This document shows, piece after piece, positions 47,395-56,392 of a DNA stretch of 64,000 nucleotides. This DNA comes from Pedobacter ginsengisoli (GTDB lineage Bacteria; Bacteroidota; Bacteroidia; Sphingobacteriales; Sphingobacteriaceae): positions 1,054,001-1,118,000 of the forward strand of contig NZ_JASSYX010000001.1 in assembly GCF_030244015.1 (NCBI RefSeq), read 5' to 3'. The notes beneath the pieces were generated by a model. That model was not told the origin of the DNA. It did not search any database and saw only the letters and a list, made by a program, of their open reading frames with translations. The position numbers and the translations under genes were made by a program. Positions within the stretch are counted from its first letter, which is position 1, and every line of letters begins with the position of its first letter.

Positions 47395-47411
47395 TGGCAC
47401 CAGGATTGGCA
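47395..47411 (+). promoter_or_regulatory. Candidate sigma-54 (-24/-12) promoter of kdp
   Basis: TGGCAC (47395-47400) then, six bases on minus one, TTGGCA (47406-47411). This resembles the -24 TGGCAC and -12 TTGCA elements, but the conserved GC falls one base later than consensus. Its position between the sigma-54 regulator and kdp supports it. Transcription would start near 47422, just ahead of the first small peptide gene. Confidence 0.45.
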
Positions 47412-47436
47412 TAGGCATATCAAAAATAAAAATATC

Positions 47437-47520
47437 ATGCTAACAATCGTATTATTTCTGACCCTGCTGATACTCTGCCGGGTAATTTACAAATCCATCG
47501 ACTGGTTCGAAAAAATCTAA
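47437..47520 (+). CDS. 27-residue membrane peptide ahead of kdp
   Basis: An ATG-to-TAA frame of 28 codons encoding one hydrophobic helix (MLTIVLFLTLLILCRVIY) and a polar tail (KSIDWFEKI). It begins 15 bases after the predicted sigma-54 start site and ends 5 bases before the KdpF-like peptide. An upstream in-frame ATG at 47365 would lie before that start. A second tiny Kdp-associated subunit is possible, but no homologue is recognised. Confidence 0.5.
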   Translation: MLTIVLFLTLLILCRVIYKSIDWFEKI

Positions 47521-47525
47521 AAATT

Positions 47526-47603
47526 ATGATCGCATTATTCATTATCGCAATCGCCGTCTTCATTTACATGATCTACGTGCTGGTTAAACCCGAAAAATTT
47601 TAA
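47526..47603 (+). CDS. kdpF: KdpF-like small subunit
   Basis: A 25-residue peptide (single helix, MIALFIIAIAVFIYMIYVLV) ending KPEKF, 9 bases ahead of kdpA. Size, hydrophobicity and position match KdpF, a 29-residue stabilising subunit of the KdpABC complex in E. coli. Very small genes like this are often left out of automated annotation. Confidence 0.75.
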   Translation: MIALFIIAIAVFIYMIYVLVKPEKF

Positions 47604-47612
47604 TTAAACACC

Positions 47613-49331
47613 ATGAACACTGAATTATTTGGAATCATAGCTACCTACCTGCTCACATTGATGATCGCTATTCCACTGGGCAAGTACCTGGCTAAGGTAT
47701 TTGCCGGAGAAAAGGTCTGGTCAGACTTTTTACAACCTTTTGAATCCGGGATCTTCAAGCTCTCAGGTATCAACCCTAAAGAAGAGATGAACTGGAAGCA
47801 GCATATGAAAGCGCTGCTGACTATTAACCTGGTCTGGCTGGTTTACGGTTTCTTCGTCCTGATTTACCAGGATAAATTACCGCTAAACCCTGACGGCAAT
47901 CCGGGAATGAGTCCTGATCTGTCCTTCAATACGATCATCAGCTTTGTGGTCAACTGTAATCTGCAGCATTATTCCGGAGAAAGTGGACTAACCTATCTTA
48001 CTCAGCACTTTGTAGTGATGTTCCTTCAATTTACAAGCGCTGCAACAGGTATAGCTGCAGCAGTTGTATTCTTTAAAGCCTTTAGGGATAAGACAACCGT
48101 TAAACTGGGCAACTTCTGGGATTTCTTTGTAAAGTCCATCACCCGGCTGTTGCTGCCCCTGTCATTAGTTGTTGCATTGATTCTTGCATTTAATGGCACA
48201 CCAACAAGCTATGAGGCGAAAGATCAGTTCATTTCTGTTCAGGGAGATACTGTAAATGTATCCAGGGGTCCTGCTGCGGGTATGATTGCAATCAAACATT
48301 TGGGAACAAATGGCGGCGGCTGGTTTGGAGTCAACTCGGCACACCCTTTAGAGAACCCAAACTACCTGACTAATATGGTTGAGCTTATTGCGCAGGTAAT
48401 CATTCCCATTGCAATGGTGGTCGCCTTTGGTATATTCATCCGGCGCAGAAAGTTGAGCTGGATGATTTTCGGCGTCATGACAATTGGTATGCTGCTGCTC
48501 CTTATCCCGACCATCAGTTCTGAACTTGGTGGAAACCCTGCAATTGCGAAAATGGGTATTTCACAGGCTACAGGCGCAATGGAAGGTAAAGAAGTCCGTT
48601 TCGGGCCGGCCATATCCGCTTACTGGAGTACGGTAACAACCATCATATCAACTGGCTCGGTAAACAGCATGCACGACAGTACAATGCCATTAACAGGTAT
48701 GTGGCAATTATTGGGTATGATGATCAACTCATTCTATGGTGGTTGCGGAGTCGGTGTGCTGAACTATTTCATTTACCTGATTATCGCAGTATTTATATCA
48801 GGACTGATGGTTGGAAGAACACCGGAATTCCTTGGACATAAGGTAGAAGCCAGGGAAGTAAAAATAGCTGCGCTGATTACCCTTTTAAGTCCATTTCTAA
48901 TACTTGCAGGAACAGCAATCGCCAATTATGTATTTACCAATCATGGTACTGCAGATTGGGCTGTACAACCTCAAAACTGGTTAAATAACCCTCGCTTTCA
49001 TGGCTTCTCGGAAATGCTGTATGAAGTGACTTCTTCAAACGCCAACAATGGATCAGGTTTTGAAGGCTTGGGAGACAACAACATCCTTTGGAACGTGTTG
49101 ACAGGTTTTGTGCTGCTATTGGGACGTTTCCTGCCGATCATAGGCCCTATAGCCATTGCCGGCTTGCTGGGTGCTAAAAAATACATACCTGAGTCTGCCG
49201 GTACATTGAAAACAGACACGCTGACTTTTGGTCTGATGACTTTTGCGGTGATCATTGTTTTGAACGCCCTTTCTTATTTTCCTGCGCTGGCTTTAGGGCC
49301 ACTGGCAGAATATTTTACCATGCTTAAATAA
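47613..49331 (+). CDS. kdpA: Potassium-transporting ATPase subunit A
   Basis: A 572-residue inner-membrane channel subunit of the high-affinity potassium pump. It has four repeated pore-loop regions of the Trk/KcsA-like type, including FVVNCNLQHYSGES and LGTNGGGWFGVNSAHP. Multiple membrane helices span its length, as expected (about ten). It binds potassium and passes it to the KdpB-linked path. It is followed 16 bases later by kdpB. Confidence 0.96.
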   Translation: MNTELFGIIATYLLTLMIAIPLGKYLAKVFAGEKVWSDFLQPFESGIFKLSGINPKEEMNWKQHMKALLTINLVWLVYGFFVLIYQDKLPLNPDGNPGMSPDLSFNTIISFVVNCNLQHYSGESGLTYLTQHFVVMFLQFTSAATGIAAAVVFFKAFRDKTTVKLGNFWDFFVKSITRLLLPLSLVVALILAFNGTPTSYEAKDQFISVQGDTVNVSRGPAAGMIAIKHLGTNGGGWFGVNSAHPLENPNYLTNMVELIAQVIIPIAMVVAFGIFIRRRKLSWMIFGVMTIGMLLLLIPTISSELGGNPAIAKMGISQATGAMEGKEVRFGPAISAYWSTVTTIISTGSVNSMHDSTMPLTGMWQLLGMMINSFYGGCGVGVLNYFIYLIIAVFISGLMVGRTPEFLGHKVEAREVKIAALITLLSPFLILAGTAIANYVFTNHGTADWAVQPQNWLNNPRFHGFSEMLYEVTSSNANNGSGFEGLGDNNILWNVLTGFVLLLGRFLPIIGPIAIAGLLGAKKYIPESAGTLKTDTLTFGLMTFAVIIVLNALSYFPALALGPLAEYFTMLK

Positions 49332-49347
49332 TTAAACAAAACTTAAG

Positions 49348-51378
49348 ATGAAAACATCATCAAATAAATTATTTGAACCGGCTTTAGTGCAAACTGCACT
49401 GAAACAGTCCTTCATCAAGCTTGACCCCAGGGTGATGATCAAAAATCCGGTCATGTTTACTGTAGAGATCGGTACGGTCATTATGGCTTACGTAACAATA
49501 TATTCTTTGAGCAATCCCGGACAAGGATCTCCTGCTTACAATTTTATCATTTTCCTGATCCTGCTGCTTACCGTACTCTTTGCTAATTTCGCTGAGGCTA
49601 TTGCCGAGGCAAGAGGAAAAGCACAGGCAGACTCTTTAAGAAAAACAAGGGAGGAAACGCCCGCGAAAGTTGTACTCGCTGGCGGAAAAATCGAAACACG
49701 GTCGTCTTCCTTATTGAAAAAAGGTGATGTGTTTATCTGCGAAGCAGGTGACACCATCCCTGCGGATGGAGAGATCATTGAAGGTATTGCAACGATTGAT
49801 GAATCTGCCATTACCGGTGAATCTGCTCCGGTGATCCGCGAATCAGGCGGCGATAAATCATCGGTTACCGGAGGTACCAAAGTGCTCTCAGACCAGATCA
49901 AGGTACAGGTCAACACCCAGCCGGGTGAAAGCTTCCTGGATAAAATGATTGCTCTTGTTGAAGGAGCATCACGTCAGAAAACGCCCAACGAGATTGCTTT
50001 GACCATTTTGCTGGCAAGTTTCACACTGGTATTTATTATCGTGTGTGTGACTTTAAAACCATTTGCGGACTACGCGAATACCCCAATTACGATTGCTGCG
50101 CTGATCTCACTGTTTGTGTGTTTGATCCCTACCACTATCGGCGGCCTGCTCTCGGCCATCGGTATTGCTGGTATGGACAGGGCATTAAGGGCTAATGTGA
50201 TCACTAAATCAGGTAAAGCGGTTGAGACCGCAGGTGACATCGATGTCTTATTGCTCGACAAAACAGGAACGATCACGATAGGTAATCGTAAAGCCACCAG
50301 TTTTTACCCTGCCCCCGGAGTGGCGATGAAGGCTTTTATCGAAGCCTGCGTGATGAGTTCTCTGGCAGACGAAACCCCTGAAGGTAAATCCATCATTGAG
50401 CTGGCAGTGGTACAAGGCCACAAAGTAGTGCCTGCTCCAGCAGGATCTGCGTTCATCAAATTTACTGCCGAGACACGTTCCAGCGGTCTGGATGCCACGG
50501 ATGGTAAGAGAATACGTAAGGGAGCATTTGACTCCATCCGCAATATGGTGCTCCTGGCCGGAAATCCATTTCCTCCGGAAACAGAAGAACAGATCAAAAA
50601 AATTTCCAGCAACGGAGGTACACCGCTTGTGGTTGCGGTCAATGAAAAAACAATGGGGGTGATTGAACTGCAGGATATCATTAAACCCGGCATTAGCGAG
50701 CGTTTTGAGCGTCTGCGCAAAATGGGCGTAAAAACGGTAATGGTGACAGGGGATAACCCGCTTACGGCAAAATTCATCGCAGACAAAGCGGGGGTAGATG
50801 ATTTTATTGCTGAAGCCAAACCTGAAGATAAAATGAATTACATTAAGGAAGAGCAGGCATTGGGTAAGTTGGTTGCAATGATGGGCGATGGAACCAACGA
50901 TGCCCCTGCTCTTGCACAGGCTGATGTGGGTGTGGCCATGAACAGTGGTACACAGGCAGCTAAAGAAGCAGGAAATATGGTGGATTTGGATAACGATCCG
51001 ACCAAATTGATCGAGATCGTAGAGATCGGTAAACAGCTTCTGATCACCAGGGGTACCCTAACCACCTTCTCTATTGCCAATGACGTGGCCAAATACTTCG
51101 CCATTGTACCGGCCTTGTTCATTGCCTCAATTCCGGCACTGCAAAGTTTAAACATCATGGGCCTGCACAGTCCGGAAAGTGCCATCCTGTCTGCGGTGAT
51201 CTTCAATGCGATCATCATCCCGATCCTGATCCCCCTGGCCCTGAAAGGGGTGGAATATAAACCAATCGGCGCTAGTGCATTATTACGCAGGAACCTGCTG
51301 ATCTACGGCCTGGGAGGGGTCATTGCACCCTTCATCGGGATCAAAATAATCGATTTACTGGTAGGCTTATTTGTATAA
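49348..51378 (+). CDS. kdpB: Potassium-transporting ATPase subunit B (P-type ATPase)
   Basis: A 676-residue P-type ATPase that powers potassium uptake. The phosphorylated Asp304 is in [11 protein letters not shown]; the actuator loop reads ITGESAPV, and the hinge block [20 protein letters not shown] is complete. About seven membrane helices are visible. Length is normal for KdpB (about 680). It works with KdpA, KdpC and KdpF at the inner membrane. Confidence 0.96.
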   Translation: MKTSSNKLFEPALVQTALKQSFIKLDPRVMIKNPVMFTVEIGTVIMAYVTIYSLSNPGQGSPAYNFIIFLILLLTVLFANFAEAIAEARGKAQADSLRKTREETPAKVVLAGGKIETRSSSLLKKGDVFICEAGDTIPADGEIIEGIATIDESAITGESAPVIRESGGDKSSVTGGTKVLSDQIKVQVNTQPGESFLDKMIALVEGASRQKTPNEIALTILLASFTLVFIIVCVTLKPFADYANTPITIAALISLFVCLIPTTIGGLLSAIGIAGMDRALRANVITKSGKAVETAGDIDVLLLDKTGTITIGNRKATSFYPAPGVAMKAFIEACVMSSLADETPEGKSIIELAVVQGHKVVPAPAGSAFIKFTAETRSSGLDATDGKRIRKGAFDSIRNMVLLAGNPFPPETEEQIKKISSNGGTPLVVAVNEKTMGVIELQDIIKPGISERFERLRKMGVKTVMVTGDNPLTAKFIADKAGVDDFIAEAKPEDKMNYIKEEQALGKLVAMMGDGTNDAPALAQADVGVAMNSGTQAAKEAGNMVDLDNDPTKLIEIVEIGKQLLITRGTLTTFSIANDVAKYFAIVPALFIASIPALQSLNIMGLHSPESAILSAVIFNAIIIPILIPLALKGVEYKPIGASALLRRNLLIYGLGGVIAPFIGIKIIDLLVGLFV

Positions 51379-51400
51379 GCCTCAATAAAATATAGAAATC

Positions 51401-51967
51401 ATGAAAAAGTACATCTTACAATCTATACGCTTAACCGCAGTTTTAATGGTACTGCTTTGCGTTATTTATCCGCTTATCGTCGCCTTTGCCGGTGTTTTTT
51501 CTAACGGCGATGGAGGTGGTGAAAAAATCACCAAAAATGAAAAAGTTGTGGGTTATGCCTTAATTGGCCAGTCCTTTACCAGACCGGAGTATTTCTGGGG
51601 CAGGCCTTCCGCTGTGGATTATAATGCAGCTGGATCTGGAGGTTCCAATAAAGGAGCTTCGAATCCGGATTATCTTAAGCAGGTTTCCGGCAGGATTGAT
51701 ACACTGCTGAAATATAACCCGTCGATCACCAAAGCAGATATCCCGGCTGACCTGATTACTGCATCTGGAAGCGGACTTGATCCGGATATTTCTGAGCAGG
51801 GTGCCATTACCCAGATCAAAAGGATAGCTGCTTACCGTAAGCTGGACGAAAAATTGGTTGCCGAACTGGTGGTCAAAAATACTGAAGGACCGCTGTTTGG
51901 GCTATTTGGACCTTCAAAGGTAAATGTATTAAAGCTGAACCTTGCTTTGGATGAATTAAAGAAATAA
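51401..51967 (+). CDS. kdpC: Potassium-transporting ATPase subunit C
   Basis: A 188-residue subunit with one N-terminal membrane helix (about 8-30) and a periplasmic domain. Family blocks are GQSFTRPEYFWGRPSA, DLITASGSGLDPDIS and NVLKLNLALDELKK. It stabilises the Kdp complex and helps ATP use. It follows kdpB by 22 bases and is followed 37 bases later by the outer-membrane protein. Confidence 0.95.
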   Translation: MKKYILQSIRLTAVLMVLLCVIYPLIVAFAGVFSNGDGGGEKITKNEKVVGYALIGQSFTRPEYFWGRPSAVDYNAAGSGGSNKGASNPDYLKQVSGRIDTLLKYNPSITKADIPADLITASGSGLDPDISEQGAITQIKRIAAYRKLDEKLVAELVVKNTEGPLFGLFGPSKVNVLKLNLALDELKK

Positions 51968-52004
51968 TCCGGTCCATTAGAGAATAAATAATTACCATAA
52001 ATAT

Positions 52005-53078
52005 ATGAAATCAATATTATTATTAGTTGCAGCATTAACAACCGGATCGATTGCCTACGCACAGGAAGAGCAGCCTGAAATCAAAGTGAGCGGGTACCTG
52101 GAAACTTATTTCGGATACGACTTCAATAAACCCGCCGACAACAACAGGCCCGGCTTCATCTATTCCCATAACCGCCACAACGAAGCCAACTTAAATCTTG
52201 GCTTTATCAAAGGCAGCTATGAAAATGGAATGATCAGGGCAAATCTGGCAGTGATGGCCGGAACATATTCAAACACAAACCTCGCCGCAGAGCCGGGCGT
52301 ATTGAAAAACATTTTTGAAGCCAACGCAGGAGTGAAACTTTCGAAGTCTGTCAACCTTTGGCTGGATGCCGGTGTTTTCTCTTCCCACATTGGTTTTGAA
52401 AGTGCCGTTTCTAAAGATTGTTGGGTATTGACCAGGAATATCTCTTCTGAAAATACGCCTTATTATGAATCCGGCGCGAAACTGACCTACGGCACAAATG
52501 ATGGTAAATTTACCGCGGCTGCTTTATATCTGAACGGCTGGCAACGGATCATGCGTCAAAGCGGAAACAGCCAGCCAGCCGGCGGTTTGCAACTGAGCTG
52601 GAAACCCACTAGTAAAATTACCGTCAATTATAGCAATTACCTGGGAACAGAAGGAGCAGATTCAATACGCGTAAGACGCTTTTACCACAATGTATATGGC
52701 ATATTCCAGGTTACAGACCAGTTTGGTCTCACCCTGGGCTTTGATTACGGGACCCAGCAAAAAGCAAAAGAAGCGGATGATAAAAACGAAGTGTTGTCTC
52801 CTGTTGCAATTGCACAGTACAAGATCAGCAGCAAATGGGCCATAGCCGGAAGGATAGAATATTATGAAGACAAAAATGGGGTCTTGATAGCTACCGGCAC
52901 GCCAAACGGTTTCAAGACTACCGGTTATTCATTAAATTTAGATTATGCACCGATCAGCAACGCAGTAGTACGCCTGGAAGGAAAAATGTACAGTAGTCAG
53001 GATAAAATATTTGTAAGGGATCTGAATCCGGTTGATAATAATGCGGTATTGACCGCAAGTATAGCGGTTTCCTTTTAG
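52005..53078 (+). CDS. Outer-membrane beta-barrel protein within the kdp operon
   Basis: A 357-residue protein with a signal peptide (LLLVAALTTGSIAYAQ). Its repeating strand pattern ends in the aromatic residue of SIAVSF, typical of a barrel such as the porin or OprP-like (DUF1597-like) families. It follows kdpC in the same direction, so it is probably co-regulated by potassium status. An ion-permeable porin is a natural guess, but the sequence does not show specificity. Confidence 0.7.
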   Translation: MKSILLLVAALTTGSIAYAQEEQPEIKVSGYLETYFGYDFNKPADNNRPGFIYSHNRHNEANLNLGFIKGSYENGMIRANLAVMAGTYSNTNLAAEPGVLKNIFEANAGVKLSKSVNLWLDAGVFSSHIGFESAVSKDCWVLTRNISSENTPYYESGAKLTYGTNDGKFTAAALYLNGWQRIMRQSGNSQPAGGLQLSWKPTSKITVNYSNYLGTEGADSIRVRRFYHNVYGIFQVTDQFGLTLGFDYGTQQKAKEADDKNEVLSPVAIAQYKISSKWAIAGRIEYYEDKNGVLIATGTPNGFKTTGYSLNLDYAPISNAVVRLEGKMYSSQDKIFVRDLNPVDNNAVLTASIAVSF

Positions 53079-53121
53079 AAAATGTAGCAATGGTATCTGA
53101 ATATTCAAAGAACCCTTTACT

Positions 53122-53157
53122 AAGATTAATCCTGTGCGCGGCAGCAGGATTAATCTT
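53122..53157. other. 13-bp perfect hairpin in the porin-kdpD gap
   Basis: Arms AAGATTAATCCTG (53122-53134) and its complement (53145-53157) enclose a 10-base GC-rich loop. No T-run follows, so it is not a standard terminator; it could attenuate transcription or protect mRNA between the structural and the sensor genes. Confidence 0.55.
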
Positions 53158-53219
53158 GCGATTATATGGTGTCCGGTAGAAAAAGATATGTTGTTTTAGA
53201 ATGGTAAATTTAATAAATA

Positions 53220-54350
53220 ATGGAGCAAGACGATAAAGCAGGATCTGTAAAAAAATTCCTCGATCTGGTCAAGAAATCCAGAAGGGGAAAATTTAAGGTG
53301 TACATCGGCATGAGCGCGGGTGTGGGCAAGACTTACCGCATGCTGCAGGAGGCCCACGCGTTACTGAAAAATGGCATCGATATACAGATCGGCTATATTG
53401 AAACGCATAACCGGGCCGAAACGCATGCACTTTTACATGGCATTCCGCTGATTCCCAGGAGGAAGATCTTCTATAAAGGCAAGGAGCTGGAAGAAATGGA
53501 TGCCCATGCGATTATCAACATCCATCCCGAAGTGGTTATCGTTGATGAGCTGGCCCATACCAATGTGGAAGGCAGCAAGAACGGCAAGCGCTGGCAAGAT
53601 GTAAGCGACATCCTTGATGCCGGGATCAGTGTGATCTCCGCGGTGAATATCCAGCATCTGGAGAGCATGAACGAAGAGATCGAGACCATTACAGGTATCC
53701 CGATTACGGAGCGGATCCCGGATAAGATTCTGGAGACAGCCGATGAAATCGTCAACATAGACTTAACTGCCGATGAGTTGATAGACAGGCTTAGGACCGG
53801 AAAGATCTACGATCAGACTAAGATCAAGCGTGCTTTGGACAACTTCTTTCAACCGGAGAGGATCCTGCAACTCCGTGAGCTGGCGCTGAAAGAAGTGGCG
53901 CACCACCTGGAAAGAAAGATCAGTTTGGAAGTACCCAAACAGATCAAACTCCGGCCGGAAAAGTTCCTTGCCTGTATTTCCACCAATCATCAAACGGCAA
54001 AGGTCATCATCAGGAAAACGGCGAGACTAGCCTCTTATTACCGTTCGCCATGGATTGTACTCTATGTTCAGCGCAGCCATGAAGGTGGTGACAGAATTAA
54101 GCTTGACCTGCAGCGTCACCTGATCAACAATTTCAAACTGGCCACAGAACTAGGTGCGGAAGTACTCAAAGTAAAAAGTGAAGATGTCACAGAGACGATC
54201 ACCAGGATTGCGGCAGAGAAAGAAATCACGACGATCTGCATCGGGAAGCCGCACCTCAGCCTTTTTCAGGTCATTATGCGAACGGCTATATTTAATAAAT
54301 TACTAAAAAACATAACAGAAACAGAAACTGACCTGGTAATCCTTTCCTAA
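53220..54350 (+). CDS. kdpD: KdpD N-terminal sensor-type protein without kinase domain
   Basis: A 376-residue protein matching only the cytoplasmic N-terminal region of KdpD. The KdpD domain (about 22-230) has Walker A GMSAGVGKT (30-38) and Walker B VIVDELAH, and is followed by a universal-stress-protein-like domain (about 245-370). The membrane, GAF and histidine-kinase parts of full-length KdpD are absent, and no frameshift joins it to the kinase gene downstream. It may sense potassium or a nucleotide and act on that kinase. Confidence 0.88.
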   Translation: MEQDDKAGSVKKFLDLVKKSRRGKFKVYIGMSAGVGKTYRMLQEAHALLKNGIDIQIGYIETHNRAETHALLHGIPLIPRRKIFYKGKELEEMDAHAIINIHPEVVIVDELAHTNVEGSKNGKRWQDVSDILDAGISVISAVNIQHLESMNEEIETITGIPITERIPDKILETADEIVNIDLTADELIDRLRTGKIYDQTKIKRALDNFFQPERILQLRELALKEVAHHLERKISLEVPKQIKLRPEKFLACISTNHQTAKVIIRKTARLASYYRSPWIVLYVQRSHEGGDRIKLDLQRHLINNFKLATELGAEVLKVKSEDVTETITRIAAEKEITTICIGKPHLSLFQVIMRTAIFNKLLKNITETETDLVILS

Positions 54351-54362
54351 AACAATTATACA

Positions 54363-54446
54363 ATGAACGATAATTCAAAATGCCATGAAACCACCAAGAT
54401 CTTACAGGTGAATAATGAAATGAAAGAACAAACACAAAACAGATGA
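54363..54446 (+). CDS. 27-residue peptide coupled to the histidine kinase
   Basis: A short frame (MNDNSKCHETTKIL start, ending EQTQNR) fills the gap after the KdpD-like gene. Its TGA overlaps the kinase ATG as ATGA. It could be a coupling leader peptide or chance. No homologue recognised. Confidence 0.3.
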   Translation: MNDNSKCHETTKILQVNNEMKEQTQNR

Positions 54447-56200
54447 AAATAAAAACTAAACTTCGCCTGGGATTCGGATTCTTATTTACCATAGTAATCT
54501 TTTTCGGTGCCATTTCACTGCACTATATGAATAAAATTTCGATAAGTTCCAGAATTATCCTCAAGGACAATTATGAAACGCTGAAATATGTCCGGGAAAT
54601 GAGGACGATACTCGACAACAATGATTTGCCGCTTTCTGAAATTGCCAGCTCGAAAATGGTCGCTCAGCTGAGTCTGGAAAAAAACAATATTACTGAGCAG
54701 GGGGAGGGGCAGGCCGTAGCTGCCCTGATAAAAGCTTTTGATGAGTTAAAAGCCTCAGGAACTGATGCGGCCGCCGGGCGCGAGGCTCTGCGGAAAATGC
54801 GTCTGCAGCTCAGGGTCATTGATGAACTGAACATGAGTGCCATCGTGAGGAAGAATGATGCTGCCCAGGCCAGTGTAGAAAAAGCGGCTACCTATCTGAT
54901 CTTCGCTGCATCCCTGTGTTTCATCTTCCTGTTCTCATTCAGTGTCAGCTTTCCGGGCTTTGTCGCCGATCCGCTCCGGGAATTTTCTGAAGCCATCAAG
55001 GCGATTAGCAGTAAAAATTATAAGCAACGCCTGGAGTTTAAAGGTAATGATGAATTTGCGGAACTTGCAAAGGAATTCAATGCGATGACTACTCAGCTCA
55101 ACAAATGGGAAAACAGTAACCTGGCCAAACTGCAGTCTGAAAAATTGAGGATCGAAGCCATTATCGGGCAGATGCGGGATGCAATCATTGGCCTGAATGA
55201 AAATAAGGAAGTTTTGTTTTTAAACCAGGTAGCTGTACAGTTGCTCAATATAGATGAAAAAGATGCGGTTGGCACCAGTGCACTGGAACTGATGAAAAAA
55301 AATGACCTGCTGAACACGGTGATCCGGGTACAAGATGATACAAAACTTGTGAAAATTTATGCCGATGGCAAGGAATCCTATTTTAAGCTGGAACGCCGGG
55401 AGATCATGGTTCCTTTTGTTGATGACCAGCAGGAAAATGTGATCAAAGAAGCCAGAAGGGCAGCAGGTGAAGTATACATCCTTAAAAATGTAACCGAGTA
55501 CAAAGAACTGGACGAAGCCAAGACAAATTTCATTGCTACAGTTTCTCATGAACTCAAGACCCCTATTTCCTCAATCAAGATGAGCCTGAAACTACTGGAT
55601 GATGAGCGGGTCGGCGGCATGAACCCTGAACAGAGGGAACTCGTGCAGCACATTAAGGAAGACTGCCGACGTTTATTGAAGATCACCAGTGAACTCCTGG
55701 ATCTGGCCCAGGTAGAAACCGGGAATCTCCAATTGAACTTTGTGAAATCAGATCCAAGAAAGATTGCCATTTACGCGATGGATGCTGTAAGGTTTCAGGC
55801 TGAGCAGAAAGCCATTGAACTGGACTTGATCTGCAGGAACAATCTACCGAAAGTAAACGTCGACATCGAGAAAACAGCCTGGGTGCTGGTCAACTTTTTG
55901 TCTAATGCGCTGCGCTACAGTCCGCAAAAGTCCAGAGTGGTCGTCCAGATTATAGAGTCCGGCAACGACATTGAGTTTTCAGTACGTGATTTTGGTAAGG
56001 GAATAGATCAACAATATCAGAAACGCTTGTTCGACAGGTATTTTCAGGTGCCTACTGATGGCAACAATAAATCAGGTTCGGGACTGGGACTCGCGATTTC
56101 TAAAGACTTCATTGAAGCTGAAGGCGGAAAGATCTGGGTAGAAAGTGAGATTGGCGAAGGAAGCAGGTTTTGTTTTATATTGCCGGTTGCTACGACCTAA
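54443..56200 (+). CDS. Membrane histidine kinase (HAMP-PAS-HisKA-HATPase)
   Basis: A 585-residue kinase. Two membrane helices (about 8-28 and 152-175) flank a helical periplasmic part. HAMP (about 175-225), PAS-like (about 232-340), the HisKA domain with the phosphorylated His369 in ATVSHELKTP, and a C-terminal HATPase with GSGLGLAISKDFIEAEGGKI follow. It lies 92 bases after the KdpD-like gene and is the likely kinase for the locus, paired with the sigma-54 regulator 8 kb upstream. Confidence 0.9.
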   Translation: MKIKTKLRLGFGFLFTIVIFFGAISLHYMNKISISSRIILKDNYETLKYVREMRTILDNNDLPLSEIASSKMVAQLSLEKNNITEQGEGQAVAALIKAFDELKASGTDAAAGREALRKMRLQLRVIDELNMSAIVRKNDAAQASVEKAATYLIFAASLCFIFLFSFSVSFPGFVADPLREFSEAIKAISSKNYKQRLEFKGNDEFAELAKEFNAMTTQLNKWENSNLAKLQSEKLRIEAIIGQMRDAIIGLNENKEVLFLNQVAVQLLNIDEKDAVGTSALELMKKNDLLNTVIRVQDDTKLVKIYADGKESYFKLERREIMVPFVDDQQENVIKEARRAAGEVYILKNVTEYKELDEAKTNFIATVSHELKTPISSIKMSLKLLDDERVGGMNPEQRELVQHIKEDCRRLLKITSELLDLAQVETGNLQLNFVKSDPRKIAIYAMDAVRFQAEQKAIELDLICRNNLPKVNVDIEKTAWVLVNFLSNALRYSPQKSRVVVQIIESGNDIEFSVRDFGKGIDQQYQKRLFDRYFQVPTDGNNKSGSGLGLAISKDFIEAEGGKIWVESEIGEGSRFCFILPVATT

Positions 56201-56271
56201 TAATTTTTTTAATGCCTGTACAATAATATGGGATGAAGAGCGTCTATATATTGAGAGCGTTAATTTAGATA

Positions 56272-56308
56272 AGCGGGAATGACTGGTATGGTTATTCTCG
56301 CTTTTTTT
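56272..56308 (+). terminator. Rho-independent terminator after the kinase
   Basis: Stem AGCGGGAAT/ATTCTCGCT (9 bp, one G-T pair) with a T7 tail, 71 bases past the stop. It ends the kdp-kinase transcript. Confidence 0.75.
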
Positions 56309-56392
56309 ATGCCTTTATCCCGGACAGCTGAAGTTTCATATGGCTTCTTTCAAGTAAATCAGTATTATTGTAAGGTTAAAAATCCTTGATAA

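Noticed and set aside
47365-47436. Upstream extension of the small kdp peptide (51 codons)
   Set aside because: The extension crosses the predicted -24/-12 promoter and would not be in the transcript; its residues look non-membrane and non-conserved.
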